Shown here one piece after another: positions 54,801 to 64,000 of a stretch of DNA of 64,000 nucleotides. Positions within the stretch are counted from its first letter, which is position 1; every line of letters begins with the position of its first letter. The position numbers and the translations under genes were made by a program. Origin of the DNA: Erigeron canadensis. Its lineage: Eukaryota > Streptophyta > Magnoliopsida > Asterales > Asteraceae. Location: contig NC_057762.1 of NCBI RefSeq assembly GCF_010389155.1, positions 30,564,055 through 30,628,054 on the forward strand. Direction: 5' to 3'. Below the pieces are notes generated by a model that saw nothing but the letters and a program-made list of their open reading frames with translations, searched no databases and was not told the DNA's origin.

Positions 54801-57507
54801 AGAAGTTCCCAAGTATTAATAGGATATAGAGAGTTCCAAAAAATATATAAATAACAACTATAATGAATAAAAAATAACAGCAGAAGTCAATCAATATTCA
54901 ATACGCAGTGTGTGCGTGTGTGAGTGCACGCGTGATGCGTCTAGCAGTAGATTCTATATTCAGGGATATACCTGTATCCTAGAAGAACTTCAGGTGATCT
55001 GTAGTATCGACTCTGCATAAGACAATGTAAGCATTCAGAACAGTGTTTCATCAACTTGCCAAACTCTTATATGGATGTTTCAAATTATAAACCTGGATAT
55101 AAGAATATACGGTGTTATCTTCCATGCAAGCGGATCCAAAGTCAATAATTTTGACTGCCGCTGGCTTCACACTGGTAATAAACAATAAACAGCAATAACA
55201 AGAGCAAATGAGCTCAATCAAAGGTGGCAGTTTCAACCCATTTACATATCAATAGGTCTATATGGGTAGTGTATTATCCTAAACAGACAAATAAATGAGC
55301 TTAGCTAGCAGAGAAACGAGACCTATACAGCCTCCTTAATACTTTTTCTTTACAGGTATAGATAGATTAATTCTTGTAATGATATGGTTTCTGGGCTCAG
55401 CCGCTCACAATTAACACATTACTATTTAGAAAAACAGTAGGCAGATTAAAAGGTGCTTTTCAGTCAACCCAGCCACGCCAGGTCTGTTCTGAGCCTAACT
55501 AAAACTGAACCGTTACCTAACTCACCCAACCATCTATGATAAAATACGATACATTGCGGTATGTGCCACCAGATTTTCTGCCAGGGTAGCTCACCTTGTG
55601 CATAAAAGAATATTCTCAGGCTTTAAATCACAATGGATAATAGCAGCATCCTTCATCAGAGCTAATCCACATAAAATCTGCTTTGAAAATAGCTGCAAGA
55701 TACTCAATGATAATCCCCGGAACTGATTTAGCTTTATAAGCTCATACCTGTTTTAAATCACAAAAACTCATGCCTAAATAAACAAAAATAGTTGATAAAA
55801 GATGCTCTGGACAGCAAACTGAAACTTACAAATTTGTATCGAGCAGTTCAAAAGAAATGCACAGATGCCGTTGATAAACAAAGTAATCATAAATACGAAC
55901 AATGTGATGCTTATCCTCGGGATCGAACTTTTTGTTTAACTGAAAAGTACAAAAAAATTAGGTGGCACTCTTTTCAGATTAAGGGGTGTTTGGATGTGCA
56001 TCTTAAAAATATTGTATGATACACTATTTAAATGTATTTCTGTTGTTCGATACACTATTTGGAAAAAAACTTCTGATTTTTAAGATATTAACAGCTAAAA
56101 TGACTTTGTGAAAAAGAAAAGAGAGGTGTTTTATTAGGTTAAAAGAATAAGCTGATCATAGGTCTACCCTTAGATAATCATTTTTGTTACTGTTACTATG
56201 GAACTAATTATTAAAAAGTGATTATTTAACCCCAACATGATCAGATCATATCATAGAAAGCTGAAATATTTTATCCAAACATTATCAGATAATAGGTTCC
56301 AAAACGCAGATTCATACACCCCCTAAAGCTATATCATTCTAAATTCAAAACCCTGACCATAAGAAAACACTTACCGTTGTCAGAATGGACACTTCGACCA
56401 GTGCCTGCTGATAGTAAGCAGGTTGATTTTTAATGACCTTCACAGCAACGAAACGATCAAGTTCTGCAACCCAGCATTTAGCAACCTGCCCAAATGTCCC
56501 CTGCCCAAGTATGTCTTTTACAATATATCTGAAATCATCACAACAATATAGCATATGTGACACCAAACATTTGACCAATAGAACCAAACATAACCAACAA
56601 CGTTACAGCAATACAGTGTCAACCTTCTATGAGTTTCTGAATTAACCAGGGCCTGGTTCACAGTCAGAATAAGGTCTGAATTTGCATTATCATGACCATC
56701 ATTAAGTACTCCAGCAGATGGGCTTGTCAAAAACCGCTTTGGGTTTAACTCCTCTAAATATTTGAACTGAGGATTGCATATTCTGTAAGTTTCCACTAAA
56801 TCCTTGGTTAAACGCGATACCAACTGCAATATACAATTGTTGTGTGTCATTACTGTTCTGAACATATTAATATACACTTTTTAATAAGCAAATCGTTATG
56901 CAAATGAACACATACACTAACCACATATATATCTACGATCACATAAACACACAAAAACAATAGCAATGCACATACATAATGACAGTGATCAACATAGTCG
57001 ACTGGCGCCCTAGTCACTCTATCTTGCTACTTTCTAGGGTTGGGAATCACAATTGAATAAGACATGTATTAACAAAGGCCCGTGCTGCTAAATTAAGTAC
57101 CACAACACCCCTAAAAACCCCAACCATACCCATTGAGGGGCTCCCCCGGCCCCCCTAATACTATACCATCCAGCAACCATTTTCCAAATCAACCTCCACA
57201 CTCAACATTTAAACACTTCAACTTTGTCCTAATAACTTCATCACGCGAACACCATTTCACTACATACACCGCCAATCCTCAACAACTTCACTTGGTATCC
57301 ACAAGCATAAAAATGCAACATTTTCATCAAACAAACAGTATATAAAAAAAACACATTTCGATAGGGGCAAAAAACACTCACAGGTCTTTTAACATGAACT
57401 CTCAAACTTTGAGCTAAAACTGGTTCATAAGGTCTGAACACCAGCTGTTTCGGAGTCCATTGAACTGGTTCAGCAGATAAACTGTCATCTGCTGTTTTGA
57501 CCTCCAT
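48844..57507 (-). CDS. YAK1: YAK1 dual-specificity (DYRK-family) protein kinase
   Basis: Seventeen exons in minus order: 57382-57507, 56624-56823, 56375-56528, 55830-55939, 55595-55747, 55093-55171, 54972-55012, 54655-54777, 54300-54450, 52951-53065, 52789-52871, 52613-52687, 52295-52369, 51128-51858, 50103-50261, 49736-50010, 48844-48923. They join to 909 codons plus TGA. Kinase domain about residues 110-450: P loop GQGTFGQV (117-124), Lys139 in VAVKVIK, catalytic HCDLKPEN with Asp237 (the DYRK form of HRD), DFG at 258-260, activation loop [13 protein letters not shown], where Tyr272 is the expected autophosphorylation site. The C-terminal half is Gly/Ser/Asn/Pro-rich and disordered. Plant YAK1 acts downstream of TOR and in ABA and growth control (family knowledge). 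The ATG at 57507 gives MEVKTADDS. Two related MITEs lie in introns. Confidence 0.95.
48995..49260. repeat. Intronic duplicated block in YAK1, period about 178 bp
   Basis: The sequence agtccctaat-ggtca then gaggtatgatct occurs near 49014 and again near 49186, with similar following sequence (ttttac-aatgaaataa). The copies are separated by a 24-base A run. It lies in the last YAK1 intron. Confidence 0.6.
50611..50925. repeat. Intronic MITE-like repeat with GGGTCAA blocks
   Basis: Related in layout to 25123-25466: starts near gagatgcgcaggtttaggtc and ends aatgggtcaaattgtcatctc. The ends are partly complementary (gagatg/catctc). Inside the YAK1 intron between 50103-50261 and 51128-51858. Borders approximate. 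Confidence 0.35.
51902..52261. mobile_element. Tourist-like MITE in a YAK1 intron, copy A
   Basis: Begins GGGGGTGTTTGGATGTGCAT after TAA and ends near CACATACCCA; internal motifs (aatcagataatcag, ttgcaactgatca) recur as inverted pairs. The same family is at 55983-56323. The right end is partly eroded. Confidence 0.5.
55983..56323. mobile_element. Tourist-like MITE in a YAK1 intron, copy B
   Basis: Begins GGGGTGTTTGGATGTGCAT and ends ATTCATACACCCCC, a good terminal inverted repeat, with TAA duplicated on both sides (55980-55982 and 56324-56326). Same family as 51902-52261. It lies in the intron between exons 56375-56528 and 55830-55939. Confidence 0.6.
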
Positions 57508-58530
57508 CACAACTATCCACCAGAAAATATTTTATCTATTGAATCATATAATAATATCATAAATAAATTTTCTTGATAACTTCCAACTGCAAACACTGTA
57601 TGCTAAGCTAACTGCCCTTTCTTCTGATGATGATGATAATTGCAATTATGGCCCATAAAAAATCTTCTAGCAAATTCAACTAATTTACCAGAAGACTGTA
57701 ATCCCATTATCATAATTAGAACCCCATAATCATCATTAATTAGCAACCCAACACTTTTAGATCCATCAAAACTAATAATCTGAATTTCACTTACAAATTA
57801 ACCAAAAATAAATAAATAAAAATACCACAAGTTATTGAAGACCAAATTGACTAGATAATAATCAAAATGGATGATCAAGAAATTCAAAAAAGGATATAAA
57901 TTTAATTAAATACTTTTTTTTTGTTATAATTTCATATGGGTATTAGATAATTCAATTAAAGATTCAAAAGGGGTTCCAAAAAACAAAGAAAGTAAGAATC
58001 TTGTTATGAGTAAATGTTTTTAGGTTTTTTTGGGGGCTTTTTTTTAATGAAGATTGAAAATTTGATCGGCACCGAGAAAAGGTTTGCTGGGTTTTTATTT
58101 TTATCTGTGTTTTCGGGTCACGAGCACCGCCGTTTGTATAAACTCCGGTGGATTACAACTTTGAAAGAAGGGCATAAGATTTCCTTATACTTTGTTGACT
58201 TGCGTTACATGAACCCTCCACTTTACTAAAGAATGGATCATCATATCTCTGTGTATATATTGTGTTTTTTATGAAGGATGTTTTGAATTGTTTATCAAAT
58301 TTATAGTAGATTTGTGGGTTGAACTATGTTGACATTCATATGATTTAATGATGATGATTTAATTGGTAAGTTTTAGATTATGGTGTATCATTGATTTTTA
58401 ATAACATTTGTGAAGTTTAAACTGGTTTAATAGCTAGTTAATGATTCTGTTTTGTTGATTATACTCGTAATCGTATCATTATAAAGTTATGTGTGTCGAC
58501 ATACTGTGTCATAATTAAAAATGTGTTTGT
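57508..58530. other. YAK1 upstream region
   Basis: Presumed promoter and 5' UTR of YAK1, on the side divergent from the BolA gene. AT-rich; no motif assigned. Confidence 0.4.
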
Positions 58531-58930
58531 TGGGAACGTGTTTTTAAAGCAATCCTATTATGATCGAATCCACTCGATCTATAACACGTGTTGTTAAAGT
58601 AATTCTATTACAATCAGATTCACTCGATCTGTTACACGTGTTGTTAAAGTAATTTTATTACAATCGGATCCACTCGATTTGTTACGCGTGTGTTTATAGT
58701 AATCTTATTACAATCAGCCCACTCGATATCTTACACGTGTTGTTTAAGTACTTGTAAGCAAACTCACTCGTTCAGTTACACATGCTCTTAAGGTAATACA
58801 ATCACATTCATTCAACCTCTTAGTTAAAGTAGTTATGAGCAAACTCACTTATACCATTACATGTATTGTTAAAACAATTGTTACTACTACACTCATTCAT
58901 TCAATTACACATTTTATTAAAGGTAATTTA
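58530..58930. promoter_or_regulatory. Tandem ~50-bp repeat array with G-boxes, between YAK1 and BOLA4
   Basis: Eight or nine diverged units with a period of about 45-50 bp. The best units share the order CACGTG, ttgttaaagtaat, tattacaatc, ccactcgat, gttac. Perfect CACGTG palindromes lie at 58585-58590, 58635-58640 and 58734-58739; the unit at 58685 has CGCGTG and later units have CACATG or further decay. G-boxes bind bZIP and bHLH factors, so the array may work as a repeated regulatory site for one or both divergent genes; that role is inference. Confidence 0.65.
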
Positions 58931-59272
58931 TTAAAACCAAAAGCTTTTGTGACCATTCATCGTTGCTTGCAACAACCAATAAAACATCATTGGTATCATA
59001 TCTTTTCTCGTCATGAGACACTACTTACTAATGAACCAACTACCCAACATAATGTGATAGGGGAAAAAAAAAACGTTCTTAAAATATACAAACCACACGA
59101 ACCAAAATTACTTATTTTTTCCCCCTCTTGTAAGAAAGAAGGGGTGCTAAAGATAATACTTTGTATTTGTTTTGGAAGATTGCTTGGCCATCCACTTTTG
59201 CTTTACTTACCCATTTCTATACGTATACACGCACACTCACACACACACACACCACACAAGCTATACAAAACA

Positions 59273-61330
59273 ATGGCGAAATTGATGCTCGCACGCCCCA
59301 ATTTCACATCTTTATGTACTACATACGTCCCACATATTCTTAGATGCCAAACCACTCGCCATTTCCAGTCTCAATCCTTTTTTAGATTTATTTCACCACT
59401 TACTAAACAACAACAACAACATCAACATGTTATTATCAAACCCTTGATTCATATCGCCGGTCGCCGGAGTATCAGTGCCGGAGTTTCATCTCCGACCAAC
59501 GGTTCTGGTCCGATTGATTCGCCGTTGATGCAATCTATGCAAAGCAAGGTTTGATTTTTATTTTTTTTTCTTTCTAAAGATTTTGAGCTAGAACCCTAAG
59601 TTTGACTTGAAAACCTGGTTTTGAATTCAAAGTTTGGATTTTTTGATGTGGGGTTTTGATTAAGTTAAAAGGGTATTTCAGGAATTATGAGGAGATTATG
59701 TGTTTGCAAGGTTTGATTATATGAATACACACACACACACACGCACACACATATACAGATACAGATTTTGGAGTGAAACTATAATGTTTACTATATATAC
59801 AGATTATGAGGGTTCATTGTGGTTTTATGCAGATTAAGGAAGAACTGAATGCCGAGTTGGTGACTGTTAATGATGCTTATGGTGACGGAAGGCACGTTAG
59901 GTGAGTTCGTATCTATATATATATATATATATATATTGTGAATTTATATGGTTGAATGTATGATCATATATGTATCTGCAAGCTGAACCTTAAGTGAAGT
60001 AGCTGTTTTTACTGTTGGAAATGTGAGAACTATTATTGATTATATATCTTTATGAAATTGTTTAACTAAATTCGTTGTTTAAACAAAAAATTATATTGAA
60101 ATGATTGGATATGCCTGTCGGGTGTTTGTCGTAAGCTATCCGTTTAAATGTTTAATACATTATACATGTTACCATTTATTTCAACATCCTATTAACTTTT
60201 TGAAATTGCAAAACGTTTACCCAATCATTGGCTTACCATGCGTGGGTTATCACGTTTTAGGCTCCACCAGCATATGCTAGGGTGTTTAATCATCAATAGT
60301 CTCTACCCCTATATCATTGTTCCTATTGCAGATTTTTGCTGCTTATATCCAACGTTGCATCACCTACACATTAAGGGGGTGTTTCCTTTTGTGTTTTGTA
60401 TGCGATACTGAATCTTTACCGTTGCTGATAAATGGGTTGGAAGAGATAGTCTTTAGGTGTGATTCTCCTATTGTTGTAAGATGTTCGAGTGTTTGCCGAA
60501 ATCTGATTTTTCAATTTGAATAACCAGTGAGAGAAGGAAAGGTGTTTCCTGAAATGTGTCATAGCCTTCGGTTTATTTAGTTTGCATTTTCATCATCAGC
60601 CGTTGGATCTGGTATGAAACTGATTATTTGAATTAATTAGAAGTATATATTCATATCTAAAACCTTTTAAGTGGGTATGAGTCGTTCTTTTTCTCTGCTG
60701 ATAAATGAAATGGTTTAATAGCTCATATCATACAATACACTGTATAATATACAAGATGGTTTTTTTTCTGTGATGACAAACATAATGTCTACAGAATCTG
60801 ACATGTTACTATGTTAGTACTGTGGATATATTGATAAGCCCTCGTTGATAAGCCATTGGATATTGAAGGGCAAATTAGACCCTATGAAGGAGGTATAGAA
60901 GTTCGAAAAATAATTACTTAATGCTTCTTCAAAAGTTCTTGATAATATTTTCTCTTTTGTAAGTTGAAGTTGTAAGGCGCATACCTTGACCATTTATCTT
61001 TCATTTGCTAATGTCTGTGCTTGTCAATTATTGTTGACATTGTGCATAAGTTAACTGATGAAAATAGTTAAATGCAAGTAGTATTTTCCTATGTAGTCAA
61101 TATACATGTGGAAAGCACCACATATAGTTACTACTCACAATCGAGCAAGTATAAAAACATTTTTATCTTTTTGCAGCATTGATGTTGTCTCTTCAGCTTT
61201 TGAGGGAAAATCTGCTGTGAACAGGCAGAGGATGGTTTACAAAGCCATATGGGAGGAACTGCAGAACGTTGTACATGCAGTTGACCAAATGACAACTAAG
61301 ACTCCCGAGGAAGCAGCTTCAGGAAAGTGA
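59273..61330 (+). CDS. BOLA4: BolA-like protein, BOLA4 type
   Basis: Three exons: 59273-59548, 59833-59900, 61177-61330; together 165 codons plus TGA, phases consistent, all GT-AG. The first 75-80 residues are basic and Ser/Thr/Gln-rich ([17 protein letters not shown], a QQQQHQH run), a likely plastid and/or mitochondrial targeting peptide. The BolA domain spans about residues 84-155: [49 protein letters not shown] and the C-terminal invariant His in VVHAVDQMT. BolA proteins pair with monothiol glutaredoxins through an Fe-S cluster. The frame is open upstream to 58835, but that part runs through the repeat array, so the ATG at 59273 is preferred. The only host gene on the plus strand. Confidence 0.92.
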
Positions 61331-62255
61331 AGTTGCATAAGCGATACAGAGCTTGGAGTCTTTTTCTGCCGTTCAATTTTTGGGAAGTATCAATTATATT
61401 CGACTTGTTGGTCTTGCGGCAATGCTGGATACATATGTTGAATAATATTGACTTTCTGGTGTTCAATACTTTACTAGAAATAGATCAATCATTATGTTCT
61501 TGTTGGATATTTATTGGTGCACAGGCCTAAACGGTTATGTGATTTATAAAAGGTTTAATTTTAATGCTTGATAATCTTGTTTATAATCTCTGATTTATTA
61601 TATGCGGTCACAGATTTCCCAGCTTTAGAATTCATCTTGTTTTCATATGTAATTATGTACTATATGTTTTTCATGTTCTTCATAAAAGTGCCGGGAGAGT
61701 GCAAATTTTAAGTTAAGGACTTCAAGTTATTAAGTTTGAAACAGAAGCTATTAGTTTCAACTTTGGAGACAGTGTTTTGCCCAGAATTTTAAACATTTTG
61801 AGCTGAAAGGAAAAAGTTAACATGCTTTAGTTTTTTCCTATGTTCTCGAGTTGGAAAGGAAGGGAAAAATGATAAAGTATGGTCATTTTATTCATACATC
61901 CTCTGATACTCAACAAAATAGCACTGGACTCAGGCGTGCAGCTATGCAAATTTGTGTTGACTATTGAGCAATCTGTGGTAAGTAGTAGTGTGTGGCAGAA
62001 GCAGTAGAGAAGAATTTACATTCAATCATGTAGTTTTTCTTCGATGTAAAAAGCAAACAAAATTTATAACGCTTGATGTACATAACAAAACATACGAAAA
62101 ACACAATAATGAATGTATAATGCAATGATTGCCTATATCTTACGCTTAGGCGATATCTATGTTTCTTATTTACAGCTATGATATATAAACGTAGGCGACA
62201 CATTCCAATCTCCTGAAAGAAGAATGTACATGGAGTGTTGGAAGATCTAGAAACA
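61331..62255. other. Convergent 3' ends of BOLA4 and the helicase gene
   Basis: Holds the 3' UTRs of two converging genes. No additional gene or repeat recognised. Confidence 0.5.
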
Positions 62256-64000
62256 TCAACTTATAGAGGGAAGCATAGGGTTCATGCCAAGGCCCGATCC
62301 CCCAAAACCGCCTGGTTCAGCATGCTTCACCCTACCAAAGTACCTGATGTGACGCAGCAACCTTGCCAGGAAGGTGTTATGGCATATTGTTGAGCTGTCA
62401 CATATAACTGCCACATGTTTGCGTGCTCTGGTTATGGCAACATTCATTCGTCTACTATCCCCCAAGAAACCAACCGCTCCTAAAGTGTTTGATCGAACCT
62501 AGGCAGGAAAAAGGGTGTCATTATAGAGGTATATTTATTATACGATATCAAGAATATTTAAGCATCCTAAGGTTAACTTAGCTTTTATAAAAACATACCA
62601 TGGATATAATAACTGCATCAGCCTCCCTGCCTTGAAAGCTATCAATAGTTGCAATCTCAACGCCCCGTGCCAATGGGATCTCATCGAGACTCTCCCTTAG
62701 CAACTGCACTTGAGCAACATAAGGAGACTGCACTGCAATTGCTGCCGGGGGCACACCTGCATATTATGTCCCCAACTATATTACTTCATTCCACATTAAG
62801 TAGCCTCTTAATATTTAGAGTTTAAAGAATACTTTTCAAATTCGAAATCCGCACGAAGTTATCCAATATTCAGTAAAAGAGAAATAACAAGTATTAGCCA
62901 ACTGTGGGAAACTAATAGTGTACCAGCATAGATCAACGAGAGAACATGTTGAACAACAATATCCGCCTCCCCTTCGTTGTAGAATGAGCCGGTGCCAGCT
63001 AGGTCTAATTGTTCTTCACAACCAGGTGATAAACTACCATATGGCTTCCTTGTATCAAGTAATAGCAATGGGCATTGGGTTATCCATGTGGGCTGCATTA
63101 AATTAAACATATAAGCAATATTCAACACTATAACTGCACAGAGTAGATCGTATAACACAAGAATGAAATTATGTATTGTGAAACGAAGGTCATCTGGATG
63201 CTTTATATTTGGAAACTATTAACACACTTTTGAATAGGTCGATTTGTTTTATGTTTTATCTGTTGCCTGATACTTTATATTACCCAAACAGTCTGTCCAC
63301 CCATTTTGCCACCTCTACTTTTAGGCACATATATGATACATCTGTGCTTAGATATGTTTCACCATCCCCCACTTACGATACATGTTTACAAAAGCGTTGA
63401 AAGTAGTACAAACTGTACTTTAAGATGATAAAAAGTTTAAACATGGCTGACACACTTGCTCAATACTTAAGTTTTAAGAGGCAAAAGGTCTATCGGACCA
63501 ACTCGACCCCACACATTTTTTACCCATAAAAAATACCACCGGGTATTGTCAAGATCCCATTTTCCCATTAGCCAAGCCGCCTCCACTAACCATGCATGTT
63601 TACATAGATCAAAAGGTAATACCTGTACAAAGGGAGAATCAACAAGAAGATGAGAAGAAACTGTTGCTGAAGATGTCAATAATCCTCCATACATTTCCTT
63701 TGACGCCCAGCTAGAAATTGCATCATGCATTCGGTACTGTGTCGTTAACTTAGTGGCAAGAACCCCTTCATGTAAATTTGTGGCTCTCTCTAAAAGAGAG
63801 ATACCGAGACCACCTTCAAGAGCTTTCCTAGAAAGAATCACAGGAGCTAGCTGGCATTGATCACCGGCAAGAATACAACGTTTCCCCTGCAATATTGGAA
63901 TCCAGCATGAAGGTTCAATGGCTTGACCGGCTTCATCAATAACTACGAGATCAAAAGCATCCAAACGCCTGATTATTGGATCTGCTGATCCAGTGTTGGT
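62256..64000 (-). CDS. UPF1/IGHMBP2-type SF1 helicase, 3' part (runs off the right edge)
   Basis: Four exons in minus order: 63623-64000 (open at the window edge), 62924-63092, 62599-62756, 62256-62498; joined in phase to TGA/TAA-type stop at 62256. SF1B helicase motifs in order: II (VVIDEAGQA), III (LAGDQCQLAPV), IV (TQYRMH), V (TIDSFQGREADAVI), VI (MNVAITRARK). The C terminus is RHIRYFGRVKHAEPGG followed by a Gly-rich tail. From memory the closest match is Arabidopsis At5g35970, a predicted chloroplast-linked helicase of this class; the Walker A motif and N terminus lie outside the window, so localisation cannot be judged. Confidence 0.9.

Noticed and set aside
58530..58930. Regular ~50-bp array as a CRISPR array
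   Set aside because: Units are contiguous tandem copies without unique spacers, in a plant genome.
58835..59272. In-frame N-terminal extension of the BOLA4 reading frame
   Set aside because: It runs through the minisatellite and low-complexity DNA and gives no family similarity; the ATG at 59273 starts a normal targeting peptide.

Overview
The window is AT-rich nuclear chromosomal DNA from a flowering plant. Evidence: many-exon genes with GT-AG introns, plastid-targeted proteins (maltose exporter, BolA4-type protein, a small plastid membrane protein), plant-type regulators (COLD1/GTG, AIPP2-like PHD protein, plant YAK1) and a plant transposon load (Ty1/copia, Helitrons, Tourist-like and fold-back MITEs, SINE-like sequences). 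Protein features suggest a eudicot; an asterid such as Asteraceae is possible but I cannot prove it from the sequence.

Layout. 1-3.7 kb: gene-free, small repeats and MITEs. 3.7-11.7 kb: one structurally complete but coding-dead Ty1/copia element on the minus strand, with 715-bp LTRs, 5-bp target duplication, primer-binding site and polypurine tract. 11.7-14.5 kb: SINE-like and Helitron-like sequence, including an RPA1-like OB-fold remnant. 14.8-17.6 kb (-): five-exon gene for a 161-aa plastid membrane protein. 17.7-22.9 kb: gene-free, with a degenerate minisatellite, head-to-tail Helitron copies, a SINE-like insertion and a Tourist-like MITE. 22.9-27.0 kb (-): AIPP2-like PHD-finger protein. 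27-33.2 kb: gene-free, degenerate intronic or promoter repeats and two short Helitrons. 33.25-39.57 kb (-): COLD1/GTG with 13 exons. 39.6-43.9 kb: gene-free repeats. 43.95-47.35 kb (-): MEX1 maltose exporter, nine exons. 48.84-57.51 kb (-): YAK1 dual-specificity kinase, 17 exons. 57.5-59.3 kb: divergent intergenic region with a ~50-bp tandem array carrying G-boxes. 59.27-61.33 kb (+): BOLA4-like gene, three exons. 62.26-64.0 kb (-): 3' part of a UPF1/IGHMBP2-type helicase that continues past the window edge.

Six of the seven host genes are on the minus strand; only the BolA gene is on the plus strand, divergent from YAK1 and convergent with the helicase gene. The genes do not form one pathway, but three products are plastid proteins, one of them the exporter of starch-derived maltose. 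From memory, several best Arabidopsis counterparts lie near each other (At5g16660/At5g16680; At5g17520/At5g17560; At5g35970/At5g35980), so this looks like an ancestral gene block interleaved after genome duplication. Exon positions were worked out by hand from splice signals and phase; all models close in frame except one junction in COLD1/GTG. I found no new enzymatic or defence system; the least ordinary content is the Helitron-type termini, the G-box minisatellite and the RPA1 remnant.
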